From positions 30,765,951 through 30,829,950 of the forward strand of contig CM066917.1 in assembly GCA_033964015.1 (NCBI GenBank): a stretch of DNA of 64,000 nucleotides. The letters run 5' to 3'. Both the position numbers and the translations under genes were made by a program. The notes beneath the pieces were generated by a model. The model worked only from the letters and a program-made list of their open reading frames with translations. It did not search any database and had not been told where the DNA came from. The DNA comes from Scolanthus callimorphus (taxonomy: Eukaryota; Cnidaria; Anthozoa; Actiniaria; Edwardsiidae). Positions 11,101 through 22,200 of this stretch are shown here, in pieces; position 1 is the first letter of the stretch; each line of letters starts with the position of its first letter.

Positions 11101-12545
11101 TAAGAAAAACTCGGTTTCCACAGTTTCGCGTTGTCTAATGGAGAATGGTAGCCCTCCGACTCCGTAAACAGGCCGCCACGCGATAGACCTCCTAGGCTTG
11201 GGCGTAATGTTTCCCATTTCAGATCACATTGCATTCCCATGAGTATTCTCTCTTTCTTCTTCTGCTACGCACCGAAGGATATATGAATATGGAAGCATTT
11301 CAAACAACGGGAGAATACTCATGGGAATACTCAAGGGCTGAGCTCCCCACCCTGCTCAACAGGCGTCACAACATTTGTCCTGCAGGCGTCACCGGCATCT
11401 TTCTAAAGCACAACTCGACGCACAATCTTAGACAGGCTGACTTCTCTCTGCCTAGAATTCACACCACCACATATGGGAAGCACTACTTAAGATACCTCGG
11501 CCCTAAACTCTGGGCAAAGCTAACACCAGCCAAAAGGAGTGCTCCCTCCCTGGCTGCTTTTAAACGCCAGATACAGCAGAGAAATGTCGCCTGTCGTCTG
11601 GATGATGGTTGTAGGACCTGTGTCTTATGCTGTTTGTAGAAATGTGGTCTTTATATTTTTAATATTTCACTAATACATTTTGAATTTTAAACATTACAGT
11701 ATAATTATATTCATAGTAGTAATTTTTAAAGTAGAGTATTTATATAACTTACATTTTATAATTAAATTTAAATCAATAAAGTATACTTAGCTTTCATTTT
11801 TTCTATTTTTGTTTATTCCTTTTTGTTGTGTCCCCATATTAGTGTGGGATTTCTCCCACGCTAGACGGTTTTTTGACACTTTAATAAAGTGATCTATCTA
11901 TCTATCTACGTGATCTGAAATGGGCAAAACATTACGCCCAAGCCGAGGAGGTCTATTTTCTGTCCCTTTCCTCTAAATAATACCTTTTTGATACATTAGG
12001 GCTGTTCTTTGGATGACTTGATAAAAATTGCAACAACTCACCCTGCCCATGACGCACTGCTTCGTTTTTGCTGCAGTGCATTTAAAACCCTTGTAAACTT
12101 AGCCTCCGTAGAAAGCGCAGAGGGAAAGGCGCGCGAGGATGGGGGCGAGCGCACGAGAGAGGAAGGAGGGAAGGGGTATAAAGATTTTGCATTCGATTGT
12201 TGTCAAACCATCTAAACTCCAAACGACATATAACTATTTGGTTTATCGAGTCTCTGCATTTCGTTGTCATAAAAAGTGGCAACAAAGTCATATGTAGGAT
12301 GAGTCGGCTCACTCTACACGAAACTGTTTCCATGTAAATTAATTTCCTGAGGTCCAAGGTGGTCTCGCGTGGTTCCACTTGTTTCCATCTGAGTTTCATT
12401 TCGCTTTTTAATAATAATTTTTTTTTCTTCCTTATTTCAGATTAAAAGTGAACGCCGATGTCTTGGTGAACATTACCCTGTCGTAGACGCAGCGCGGACT
12501 AACTTATCTAGATTTATAAAATATTATAAAAACAAAGGGCTTTGA
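393..12545 (+). CDS. HEATR3: HEAT repeat-containing protein 3 (Syo1-type 5S RNP import chaperone), 15 exons
   Basis: Known role of the family: HEATR3/Syo1 binds RPL5 (and RPL11) and helps carry the 5S RNP precursor into the nucleus for 60S ribosome assembly. Exons: 393-536, 2452-2624, 3009-3096, 3578-3684, 5472-5581, 6016-6302, 7281-7356, 7617-7717, 7994-8059, 8298-8389, 8574-8710, 9267-9363, 9926-10069, 10886-11062, 12441-12545. The product is about 634 aa (human ~680). Family landmarks are the basic N-terminus MGKAKAKKRKQF, the ARM/HEAT stretch CACAGLANLV then RRLGPLL then EAAAGALRNLS, an acidic linker EEEWEDVSD, EALDAIFDTFADG, and the C-terminal LSRFIKYY. Met at 402 is the more likely start by family; 393 is in frame. 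All phases agree except exon 12 to 13: phase 2 meets phase 0 unless an acceptor at 9860-9861 is used or one base is missing. Introns carry a LINE-in-MITE, foldbacks and a minisatellite. Confidence 0.93.
721..2408. mobile_element. Foldback MITE with palindromic arms, split by a LINE
   Basis: Bases 721-793 are nearly the reverse complement of 2336-2408; both carry the core GCCGCCGGCGGGC. The inner arm 2175-2222 pairs with 2287-2334; both contain GTACCACGTGAT twice. Joining 721-793 to 2175-2408 rebuilds one hairpin of about 300 bp with a loop near 2223-2286. The element lies in HEATR3 intron 1. The interruption at 794-2174 is a LINE fragment. Confidence 0.85.
794..2174 (+). pseudogene. 5'-truncated non-LTR retrotransposon (CR1/L2-like reverse transcriptase)
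   Basis: The fragment enters at the start of an RT domain (PVPK.., QLRPISLT) and carries the palm motifs DFSKAFDTVSH, GVPQGTVLGPLLF and YADD. The frame breaks near 1440-1460 and resumes as a thumb/C-terminal segment (LRLLGITV..., YAIEVWAS...) ending at 2012. The 3' end has AATAAAGAT followed by an (ATT)n tract at about 2138-2173, the microsatellite tail usual for this clade. The endonuclease domain is absent, so the copy cannot move itself. It is nested in a MITE inside HEATR3 intron 1. Confidence 0.88.
4052..5401. mobile_element. Nested foldback elements in HEATR3 intron 4
   Basis: The outer ends are GGGGCCGGTTCC (4052) and GGAACCGGCCCC (5390-5401). Inside them lies a second inverted repeat with arms of about 170 bp: 4158-4330 and 5190-5365 are reverse complements and share GGGGTCGCTGTAAGAACGAC. 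Between the inner arms is about 860 bp without a convincing coding segment, including a CCTAA-rich tract at 4430-4510. The arrangement suggests a foldback element that landed in an older MITE. Confidence 0.75.
6507..7083. mobile_element. MITE pair in HEATR3 intron 6
   Basis: The outer ends read GCTGTAGCTAGCTGGGGG and, inverted at the right, TCTAGCTACGGCC. A second inverted pair lies inside: the left copy near 6585-6625 has GGGGGGTACTCGGATAT and the right copy near 6950-6990 has ATATCCAAGTACCCCCC. The interior holds several imperfect repeats of GGGTATTTTTTTGGGTA. No protein is encoded. Confidence 0.65.
10072..10760. repeat. 20-bp minisatellite filling HEATR3 intron 13
   Basis: About 34 head-to-tail copies of a 20-bp unit close to GACTGTTAGAATAGTGTGCG run from 10076 to about 10757, with a stray copy at 10802-10825. 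Units differ mainly at their last six bases (GTGCGCG, GCGCGCG, GTGCACA and others), and the first base alternates G/T. The array starts a few bases after the exon 13 splice donor at 10070. Confidence 0.97.
10768..10797 (-). repeat. Inverted 30-bp copy of HEATR3 exon 14
   Basis: These 30 bases are the exact reverse complement of 10999-11028, which encodes part of exon 14 (the codons around ASSIGLIPT). The match stops abruptly at both ends. The copy sits between the minisatellite and the exon 14 acceptor. Confidence 0.95.
11044..11117 (+). repeat. Tandem duplication of the HEATR3 exon 14 splice donor
   Basis: A 37-bp unit starting ATCCCTGTGTTGAAAGCCAG and continuing through GGGTAAGAAAAACTCGGT is present twice in direct order. 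Each copy carries AGG|GTAAGA. The first donor (exon end 11062) keeps phase 0 into exon 15. Use of the second (exon end 11099) would add 37 nt and shift the frame. Confidence 0.92.
11178..11956. mobile_element. Foldback MITE split by a LINE 3' end
   Basis: Bases 11178-11249 form the left arm. The right arm is split into 11310-11329 (GAGAATACTCATGGGAAT, pairing with 11232-11249) and 11909-11956 (pairing with 11178-11225). The shared core is CTGAAATGGG..ACATTACGCCCAAGCC. The inserted segment at about 11330-11908 is a LINE fragment. It lies in HEATR3 intron 14. Confidence 0.85.
11330..11908 (+). pseudogene. Short LINE 3' fragment (CR1/L2-like ORF2 C-terminus)
   Basis: The open part, ending with TAG at 11637-11639, encodes the C-terminal tail seen in CR1/L2-like ORF2 proteins, with HNLRQADFSLPRIHTTTYG, then YLGPKLWAKL and AAFKRQI. 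It is followed by an AT-rich 3' UTR, a small hairpin (GTGGGATTTCTCCCAC), AATAAAG and a (TCTA)n tail at about 11890-11907. The RT core and endonuclease are missing, so it is a dead 5'-truncated copy. Confidence 0.82.
12001..12215 (+). other. Open exon-like segment in HEATR3 intron 14, unrecognised
   Basis: After ATTAG at 11996-12000 an open frame reads GCSLDDLIKIATTHPAHDAL and then RFCCSAFKTLVNLA before turning into low-complexity Glu/Gly/Arg sequence. The first 35 residues look protein-like and helical. They do not match the HEATR3 family at this position, and exons 14 and 15 join in phase without them. It may be a cassette exon, a relic, or chance. Confidence 0.25.
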
Positions 12546-13121
12546 GATAAAGGCTAGATAAAGTGCTAGCAGTATGATAGTATGAAGGATGACATAAAAT
12601 TTCTACAGAATAGCGCTCTTGGGAATTTGAAAGGGGGAAATCCGATTCATGGGGTTGCTGGAATCGAGATTGGAATAGCCCTTTTTCCCACGCAAATTGA
12701 CTATTTCACATCTTTTTCAAAGCCCAGATACTACCCAGGGCTGGACAAATAGTATACGTGGGAAGTGTTCGTTTTCACTATGGGCAATCACTGAAATTGC
12801 AATTAGATTTTTTTTCAAACTCGGTTCCAGCATTTCCAACCTCAATCATGGAAAAATGGACTTTCCAATGTCGATTTCCATGAGTGGAATTCTGCAGAAA
12901 TTTCCTTTGTTACTCAAAGGAAAACTGAATTGGAGGAAGCTTTACAAGACAAATGAAGAAGTTTCATTTCTAACTTTTCTTCGCCATGAACAGCACTGAG
13001 AGCCGCCATCGAGGAGCCACTGGACAGGCTTTAAAGACACAGGAATACCACATGAAGGGGAGTCAACCGAGTGTGACCCTCACCACGGATCTAATGACTG
13101 CTCGTCAATCCCATTTTGTCC
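12546..13121 (+). other. HEATR3 3' region
   Basis: This follows the HEATR3 stop codon and should contain its 3' UTR. No second gene is seen. An open frame at 12697-12999 has no family likeness. Confidence 0.4.
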
Positions 13122-13411
13122 CTAATTCTTGTCGCTCTAAATGTCAATTTCCCATTGTTTAGTTAGTTAAAGCTATTTGCATTAGGAACGGCACTATCTG
13201 CCGTGCCAACGCCGCGTTAATTTACAACTTTGAACCCTTTCAGCGCTTTTAAAATCAGGGCAGGGATCTTCTCCATTCACCAGACAGTCTATAATTTTTA
13301 TCACCTCTTGAAAAAAGTTGATGTCGGGCCCTGCATCGTGATGGTCACATGAAACATCGATGTGCTGAAAGTCTTGAAGCTTAAAGTCTTATTGTGCATA
13401 GATTGTGTAGA

Positions 13412-13429
<18 letters not shown>

Positions 13430-13449
<20 letters not shown>

Positions 13450-15755
13450 TTATTGAACCCAATCGCAGTTAATACTGAATTACAGGGAGTTGACGAACAT
13501 AAATTATAAATACTTAGTTGTCAAAAATCCTTCAGTCTGTTTGTTCTCATCTTGAGTGGGCGTGCTGTTGTGCCAGACCTCAAGCTATAACTATGTTGGA
13601 CTGGCAAAGTCCTAGAACAGGCTAAGCTCCTAACTGGGTGGTTTACATCCAAGTTTGACATATAACGTACACATAGTTGTATGCGACGGGACTCGAGAGA
13701 ATCGAGGCCTGAATTTGCTAGCGCCATCGCATAGCTTGAACCGGGAAAGATTATGTTCAAGGCTCGCTTCTGAACTCCTTCTAATAACAGTGACAGATAG
13801 TTTGGCATGTTATTAAAAACAACGCAACCATATTCCAATACAGATCTTATGACCGAACAATAAACAGCAATAATATCCTGCTCGTTCACTCCACATTTTT
13901 TAGTTGACGTAAAGCATATAGGCGTTTGTTGGCTTTCTTGACTATAACTTCACAGTGGGCGTCCCATTTAAGGTCGTCTGCAATAGTGATGCCGAGCAAC
14001 TTGAAGGTGCGCACGCGCTCTACGACCGAGTTCCCGATGAAAATGGGACTCCAACTGCAACTGTTATAGTCAAGAAAGTCAACAGCCATACATTTACATT
14101 TGGTTGGATTTAATACCATATTGTGATCATTGGCATAACTATAAACGTCATTAACTAAAAAATTCATTACTGGAGGGGAGTTCCTTGGGACGATCTCTAA
14201 AATGGACAAGTCATCGACAAACTTGGCACGAAGGGGCCAAGATCTCACCAGGTCATCTACCATGACAGCAAAAAGGATTGGACCCATCTTGGTCCCCTGA
14301 GGTATACCGCCATTGCACTGGAGGATGGAGGAAGTAAAGCCAGCGATCCTGACAAACTGGGTACGACTTTCAAGGAAGGCAGCTATCCAGCGCACAAGAG
14401 AAGGATGAAGATTGAACTGTTGTAGCTTCACGAGGAGAATGTTGTGATCAATGAGATCAAATCCTTTTCTAAAGTCGCCAAAAAATAGATAACCAGCACA
14501 ATTGCCTCGATCCAGGCTGTCAAGCAGCACATGTAGCAAGTACACCAAGGCGTCCGTAGTCGACTTTCCACTAACTGCCCACTGGAGGGGGTCTAATACA
14601 CGCATGATGGGGCCGTATACTCTACTGAGTGTAAAGCCCTCCATTACCTTAGCTATTGGCAAGTTAAGGCAATGGGCCGTATATCGTTTTCAACAGAGGT
14701 GGGGGGTCGTACTTTTGGAATGGGACATTCTGATGCGCGCTTGAGTAAAGATGGTAAAAACCCATCGCGGAGAGAAGCATTGTATAAATCGGCCACCACC
14801 GGTGCGAGCTCGAAGGCGAACAACTTCCAGATTATATTTGGAATTGCATCTGGGCCTGGTGCTTTCTTGACTTTAATTGCACTTAGCGCAAAGTTAGCTT
14901 CTCTAGGGGTTACTAGGAGGCAGTCCGGGATCTCGCGCACAGGAATACTCTTGACATAGCTTGATGTAAGTGGGGAAAATGAGGATGTCAGGCCGACAAA
15001 GAATTCATTAATGCTCTCGCATAGGTGCTGGACAGACGTGATGGTTGATCCGTCGATCAGTTGATAGTACCACTGATCCCGAGCAATCGCTGATCCCGAT
15101 AAACTCTTGACATCTTTCCACCACTTTCCTATGCGGGTTTCCTTGAGGCACTTGACCTTGGAAGAGTAATAAGTACGCTTGCACGACTTGATTGCGATTT
15201 GGACTTCATTACGCCAGTGGCGAAACTGAGGAGAGGCTTTCCCGTATTTAGAGAACGCCTTTTGTCTTTTGGATATCAAGGTCTTAATTCTCGGGGTTAC
15301 CCAGGGTTTATCCGAATCTTGCGCACGACTTGACTTTAGCGGTAGGAAGGATTCAATCGCGGCAGACAATACTTGGGAGAGATAATCGTATTTGCCCTCG
15401 CATGAAGGAATGGAGTAATACTGATCCCACGAAAAAGCAGCCATCCACCGACCAAAGCTTCTAATGGCGCTGTCCCGAGTATCACGGAATTTCACAGTCC
15501 GCTTAGCAGGCTTGATAGCAGGTGTGGTAGGCTTGATGAGGACCGTGAAGTGATCACTTGTGCTGATCTTAGGAAGTTGACAAGGAGAAGACCAGCATTT
15601 TGCTTTGTTAGTTAAAGCCCAGTCCAAAGTACCAGTGTCACGAGTAAGCACCTTGATAATTTGTGATAAACCGCATCTGTGACGAAATACTACAGGTGAT
15701 ATATTAGTAGATGTGGGATTGAAATCACCTGTCACGCAAACAGGTGATAATATAA
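13430..15755 (-). pseudogene. 5'-truncated CR1-like LINE, endonuclease end plus reverse transcriptase, frameshifted
   Basis: Read on the minus strand, the copy starts in the last part of an AP endonuclease (GDFNP near 15730, then STSDHF). It continues through a linker to the RT fingers (KAPGPDAIPN, ECPIPKVRPP, RPIALT) and palm (FGDFRKGFDLIDH, GGIPQGTKMGPILF, and FVDD where YADD is usual), then LLGITIADDLKWDAH and the C-terminal tail. Frame changes near 14660 and 13888 break the protein into three pieces. The 3' end has AATAAACATA and an (AT)n tract at 13418-13442. It lies between HEATR3 and DPM3. Confidence 0.9.
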
Positions 15756-15870
15756 AGTTTTACCAATGTCCTACATCCCTATATTTGCCCTATATTTTCT
15801 CTAGATGCCTTATATTGGCCCTATATATTTTGGAAACATGTCCTATATTTAGCCCTATTTTTGAGAAAGG
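15755..15870. repeat. Degenerate CCCTATATT-type short repeats
   Basis: About six imperfect copies of a CCCTATATTT / CCTATATTTG motif follow the 5' edge of the LINE, spaced roughly 12-25 bp apart. No gene is present. Confidence 0.6.
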
Positions 15871-16119
15871 ATCAGTTGAAGGCCTGCTATATTAACCTCA
15901 CTGGTATAGAAATTACTTGTATTTAGTGACTAATAAATCAAATCCATTTAGCGCGACAAAATTAAGTTTCGGCGTTTAAAACGGGCCTTAGCGCGGAGTT
16001 GGCACGGCAGATAGTTCCTAATGCAAATGAGCTCGAGACAATAGCTTTAGCTAACTAAACAATGGGAAATTGACGTTTAGTGCGACAAGAATTAGGTTCG
16101 ACGTCTAAAACTGGCCTAA

Positions 16120-17061
16120 GTCTACAGCGAATGTCTGCCAAATTGGCCCTAAGTATTAGATAGGTAGTAGAAATATCTGTAGCCGGCTCTGTGAATGTAT
16201 ATCAAACCTACTGGAAACCGTATGGCTTCACCTGAGACAAAATTACCAGCTTAGATTTAAAGGGAGCCTGTCATGAAACGCTATGCTCCAGGAGCGATCA
16301 CTCTGATTAATTATTAAACCATCCTATCAGATAACTATTTAAGAATATGTAAAGTTTAAAAGAATGGTCCGATGGATCGAGAAATAGCGAGATTAAAAAC
16401 GATTGTTTTCGAGATTTTTAGCCTTCGCTGGCCATCGTTACGGGACGATACTTTGATTTCAGATGCGCAAAACAGCTGCGTCTCTTCACGATTCATTAGA
16501 AACAATATATTATAAACTGGTACGACTAGGACACGTAGCTCGTAACATTGTAGCCGGATACATGTGTCCTTCATGTTCCCCGGTTAGACGCGCGGGAAAC
16601 ATTGTCGCGCGCAACAAATTTTGTAGCCGGGACAGGTAAATGTTTCTTCGCAAAGAAACAAACTTCTCTACTTCAAGAAACATTTTATATATCCCAGACA
16701 CACGAGTTTGGTGTTTCCTAGTTTAGCCACGTGGGATATACGCGGACATAGAGGAATAAAGAAAAACAAGTGCTTTTCATTCAATATATAACTAGAACGG
16801 CTGATAATTGTAAAATGGCTCCGTTTTCTAACAAAATATCTCAACTCCAAAGACATGTATTTGTTGTGTGGTCCTTGTGGTGTCGCGGGATGTTGGAAAC
16901 ATATTTCTTGCACATCCTATTCTTTTCGAGCATAAACCCTATTTGGCTTTTTGCTGACGGGTTGCCTGTGCTTTAAAAAAGTCCCGCGGGCTTACCGCTG
17001 ACCAAGGTCAGCCAGAAATCGGCCGACTTGAGTTCAAATCGCTCTTTAAATTCGTACAAAC
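16120..17061. other. Upstream region of DPM3
   Basis: No coding exon is recognised. Around 16540-16700 there are short repeated words (TGTAGCCGG, GAAACATT, and an AAGAAAC/GTTTCTT pair) typical of decayed repeat DNA. The last few hundred bases should contain the DPM3 promoter. No TATA box is evident near 17000. Confidence 0.35.
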
Positions 17062-18153
17062 ATGACTAAACTTCTGCAGTGGCTGTTGTTTGGAGGAATT
17101 GCATTAATGTTATGGATGTCTCTATTAACTGGAGTCCCAATCAAAGTGTCACACCAAATGAGAGAAGTTATTCTACCGGTAAGAGTTTAGTTTCGCGACT
17201 TGCGATGTGTCGAATTTTATCAAATGCAGTTTCCTTCTTTCCCTCGGCTAAAATACTTTTTCTTATTTTATGAAATAGCTTCCAGTCTACGCAGTAATAG
17301 TATTTGGGGTACGTATCATAAATCTAGGATGAAATAGCTCAATTACCATCTTTCAAATCTCCAGCTCAGGAGCAATAGTCCTATGCATTTTGTTTATTGT
17401 TGGCTGTTTTTTTTCTGCAGTGTTATTCGCTAGCAGTTATAGGATACAGAGTAGCGACTTTTAATGATTGTGTAGAGGCCTCGGAATCTTTACAGAAGGT
17501 AAAGTGATATTTGTGAAGCTACGTGATACATGATTCGTGGAGGGATGCTTGCTAGAGACTTCCGGTTACCAAGTTACCGGGTTAACCCGCTGTAAGAACC
17601 ATTCCCAGAGGACACCTTTGTGTTCAGTTCATATTTCATCCTGATTCGTTCTACCAAACAAAGGAAGCTTTGTGATACAATTCATGAACAATACACAGTT
17701 TCTTACACTAGGGTAGAGCATGAATCATTTTATTGTGGCTTATTCTACAATATATGGTTTCAATCAAGAAATACTTTTAGCATTCAACAAACTGTTGTGC
17801 TAAAAATCATTGTACGCTGAGTAATTTTATTATTGCAATTTGCCATACCAATTTCTGTCGTTTGGGCCTGTCAATAAATCTAAATCTATACTGTGCAGCC
17901 TCCCTAAGGATATAAGGCACGGGCATCAGCCGTCGCCTCAATCGCAGTAGTGGCTACGAGAGTATATACAAGAGTAATACTCTTCCCTTTGAGTAAAATT
18001 AACAATGTCAGCTGCAAGGTGAAGTTATCATTTTGTAAAAACATTTTTCATGATTCTGTTAGTATCAGATCCCCTGAAATATCCTCTTTCTAATCCTAGG
18101 AGATCTTAGAAGCAAGAAAAGATTTATCAAGTAAAGGATTCAAATTTGATTAA
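17062..18153 (+). CDS. DPM3: Dolichol-phosphate mannosyltransferase subunit 3, 4 exons
   Basis: Known role: DPM3 is the small ER-membrane subunit that tethers and stabilises the catalytic DPM1. The complex makes dolichol-phosphate-mannose for N-glycans, GPI anchors and O-mannosylation. Exons are 17062-17178, 17279-17308, 17421-17498 and 18100-18153; all introns are GT-AG in phase 0. The protein is 92 aa, the same length as the human one. It starts MTKLLQWL, has two hydrophobic segments (about residues 8-25 and 40-58), then GYRVATFNDC and a C-terminal coiled-coil helix LQKEILEARKDLSSKGFKF, the part known to bind DPM1. Exon 2 is only 30 bp. An AATAAA lies near 18416. Confidence 0.97.
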
Positions 18154-19245
18154 CAGATTTTTAATGACTTTAAGAGACAAGGACAGTATTTAACGATATT
18201 AGAAAGTATTATACATTCAAGCCCTAGGGATAGAGTGGATTTCAGAACTGTATCTAAAACTAAATGCAAAGTAAATATACCTAGCCAATCAGAAAGAAAC
18301 AAATTAAATAACCAACAAATAAGAAGCATGTATGACTTGCATTTTAGCCAAGACCAAAGAAAATTAGAGTCACTGTGTTTTTGTTTTTTTCTTTTCATTT
18401 TGCTTGGCTGGTTAAATAAATACCAAATACCTTAAACAATAGGAATATGTGTAGAAAACACAAGTCTGCTTTACTTTTGACATTTATCTGAAATCCGCTC
18501 TGAATAGCCCTACTTGCCTACAGTGATTCTTCTAGTAAGGGTCTTGTCATTATAACATCAAGAATTTTGGCTTATTATCTCAAACGTCATCACAAGGCAG
18601 CCACTGTAATCCAACTTGTAAATCAGTGTATATAGCATTGTTCATGTTGACATCATCCATTGTCAGGGACTTCAACTCTCCCAGTTTTGCCAGGAGTCTC
18701 AAGAGTTTTCGCTTCTCCCTGCAAAAATCCAAGACGACTGCCATACTGTATTTCTCCTGAGAGAATTTCAGGAAATTTTGCCATTTCAAGACAATCTCCA
18801 GATTTTTTAAGTCCCTGGTTTGACGTCCCTGCATTGTTATTAGTGTACCAACCAGAGATTGATTGGTTCACAGAACAAAGGGTTTCAATCTACGGTTTGC
18901 ACATTGGCATTAGAATGGAAATGTTGAGAAACAGTGAATAGCACTGTACAGGATTTTTTATCAGTTCATAGTGACCCATAGTGACATAGTGCACATGGAG
19001 ATTCTAAAAAAGGGGTCACAGAAAGGATCAAAGAGGGTATACCTTTAAAAATCACATTTTATACTCTTTTAGGGTCAATAAACAGACAGACATTCATTCA
19101 TTCATACAAGTGTTGAGTACAAGTTTCGTTTTGCAACTTGAGGTATCTGTGTTAGATGATTACCACAGGCAACCCATAGCTGTGCTACAGGCTTGCTCTG
19201 GCATGTCGCCATGATGCAAAAAAGTGACTTTACATATTCACTGTG
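18154..19245. other. Convergent intergenic region between DPM3 and the SLC7 gene
   Basis: This should hold the 3' UTRs of both flanking genes. An 84-codon minus-strand open frame at 18580-18834 is not recognised and looks repeat-derived. No RNA gene is apparent. Confidence 0.35.
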
Positions 19246-22200
19246 TTATTCATCAAATATTATCTGATCCGCGGCTTTGGGGTATACAACACTTAAGACT
19301 TCCTGGACCTTGTAAGTAAAACGATCTGTAAAAGAAGCAGATGCAGATTAGAGGAAACATAATCTTTTCAAAAAATAACAGCAGGAGAATGACGTCGTCA
19401 TTCTCTTGTTTGTCAGTTGGATGGAGCTCTACAGGCAATTGAGAGGCAATTTTGATAGGCCAGGGAAACAATGGCAACATTCATAGATTCTACCCCTAGA
19501 CTTACCTAGTAAGTCCAAGACACATTTAGGGGTGAGTCTGAAGCGAACAAAGATATAGTACACAGGTATCCCAACTATAACCCCCACAAATGAGAGTGCA
19601 GATTCGTAGGGCGCTTCTATGATGGGAGTTATTGCCAGCCACAGACAGATGATGAGGAACAGGATTGGGATGATGATTGGGAGCTGACAAAGAAAACAAG
19701 AATTGAGTACAGGTATTGGTAATTGACAGGCGCAAAAAAATCTGCACCCCTATGTTGATGACCTCTGGAATTCCATGATGGGCATTCCCAAATGGAATTC
19801 CGAGGTGGGTAAACATAATTATCACTGTGGTCATGAGAACATTCACTGGAATTTCAGGGTGGGCAGGGGATAACCCAAAATTTCCAGTGGGGCACCTGAA
19901 ACTCGGGTCCTCGACAGGGGGATGCAGATTTCTTTTTGCGACTGACCAATAGCACAGATTGGAAGCAATTTTTTGAAGTAAAAAAAATCAATGCTTAAGA
20001 ATACCTAAATTTAGATAAAAGTTTGACAACATACTTAAAATTAAACTGCTAGCAATTGTTTTCTTTTTTTTTTTTTTCAGAAAAAGAGTGAAAATATGCC
20101 CGTTTCACCTGAAAATGCCAATTTATCTGCGAATAGCCACCTCAGTGACTAGTTGTTAACTATCGTGAATTCCAATGAGACCGAACTCCATCTACCCCTA
20201 AATACAGACGTGCAAAAGTATAAAGGCACATAACTAACTTGGCTTAGATATGGTATGGTTATGCCTTTTATCGTACTAAAACTGTTGCTTGTCTACGCGG
20301 CTACTACCTTGAAAGGGCGTGGAAGGTTTGGTCGCTTGTATCTGGTCCACAGTAGTCCCGTAACTGTCAAAGTATAGGTAAACCACTCCGCAAAACTGAA
20401 AATGCTTATCAAACTCCTAACGGTAGTTCTATCTGGAATGATCATCGCGCAGGCTAAAATATTCTGAAAGAAAAAAATCTGGTACTAGATTTAAAAAAAT
20501 AAAAAAATATGGGTTAGTCAAGCGGCTCTACTAGATGGCTCTCAGGGGCGGATCTAGGATCTGCAGAAAGGGGGGGCCAAAAGTAAAAAAAAATGGAGGC
20601 CAAAGTTGTAACCTTGCTCTTGCAAATACAGTAAATGTATGGGGAAATCTATCGAAAAAGGCCCCCCCTTAATCCGCCTATGGCTCTTCCGTTGCGGGAC
20701 TTACAGTTTCACGACCAGACGTGAAGGCCGGGCAAACATTGATGGAACAGATGTTGGAACAAACAAGGGCGTACAGGGTATTTTCGTGAACCGTGATCGA
20801 CTCTTTTTTATTTTCTATTGATCCATTTTCGTGATCCGTGTAAGCTTACTTTCGATCCGTGATTCGTGATTTTTCGTTTTTTGCATTCGTGATCCGTGCG
20901 GCATACCCCCTGTACGTCCCTGAACAAAGGCGCAGCACCTTTGAACTCCCAACCCCCCTCACAACATCGCACCGCTCCACCACTGTGCTAACCAGTCGGC
21001 GGGACGTGCCACCAAACTGCATTTTCCCCTGAGTGTGCCACCCGAACACGTGTTCGCTCCTGACTTCGTCCATCGCGATGGGTTCTTTGTCTCGGAAAAC
21101 TTACCCAGAACATCAGTGCAAGAATGGGTGTTTGTTTACTCCTGTGTATCATGGCCAGAAAACTTGGCAAGTGGCTCTCGCGGGCGGCAGCGAAAGTGAT
21201 CCTAAGGACAGGGGATAAAAAAATATTTATGCTGGAGCGCGCGGTGACATTATTAGCATAAGTTAGGAATGCATATGCGACGCTACAGCTTTTACTCAAC
21301 GAAGAGTACGTAATACGCTAGGCCTAGTTGGAATTTTTTGGCCACGAAGGTGGCATTTAATATTCAATGAATAAGATTTGTTTACAAATAATAATGCGTA
21401 CCAAACATTGTCTTACAAGCAAAGCGTTGGTGGGGGCAATTAGGCCACCAGCCACACCATGTGGCGAACCCCACTTTTTAAATAATGTACCTTCCGCCCT
21501 TAAAGTACCCACTATTCATCGATCCAAACACCGAGCAAGCAACGCAGAAGGGGATTATCCACGCCATAGGTCCATACACGTGAGAAGCAAACAACTGAGG
21601 ACAACAAAGGTTAATTTAGAGGGGAGGGAGAGCAATTCTTGTGTCACCGTCTCGTCTTGTCTTGCCGAGAGCATTTGCGGACTCTTAGCCAATCAGAGCA
21701 GCCGAAAAGCAATGGATCAATTTGAAAACAAAAGAAAACGAGACGCAAAGGCTCCCGGTTGGTAATGGGCCTTTAATCTCGGAAATCACTATATCCCAAT
21801 GGTTGAAACCAGAAATCTATATAAATCTTTTATCATACTTCGTTTTATTCAAGAAGTGTAGAGAACTGTCCTAAAACAGTAATTTGTTAGGGATTAGAGT
21901 AAGGATGGGGTTTTGGTTTGTTTTAGATATGATTTTTACTGTATATTCCTCGTTCTATATATGATAAATTACATAAAATACCATTAAATTAGTGACCTGA
22001 CCAGCAAACTCCCTCGTAGCCTAGTGGTTAGAGTCTCGGGTTTATAATGATGTTGGTCCAGGATCGAATCAGCAATAATTTTTATAAGCTTTTTTTCTTT
22101 GAAGTTTTCTGAAAAAATCTAAGTATTTGGGCCCGTTCTGGTTTCAACCATTGGGATATAGTGACTTCCTTTAATCTCGCCGCGAGTTTATGCGAGATAA

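Larger units (their letters stand above)
13122..16119. repeat. Inverted repeat pair flanking a LINE
   Basis: Bases 13122-13214 are largely the reverse complement of 15996-16097. Both carry CCCATTGTTTAGTTAG, GCATTAGGAAC and TATCTGCCGTGCCAAC. The right side also holds two direct, diverged copies of a 46-bp unit (15949-15994 and 16074-16119) around GCGACAA.ATTA. A LINE fragment lies between the arms. Confidence 0.75.

Noticed and set aside
18580..18871. Two overlapping minus-strand open frames in the DPM3-SLC7 gap
   Set aside because: No recognisable family; they look like decayed repeat sequence.
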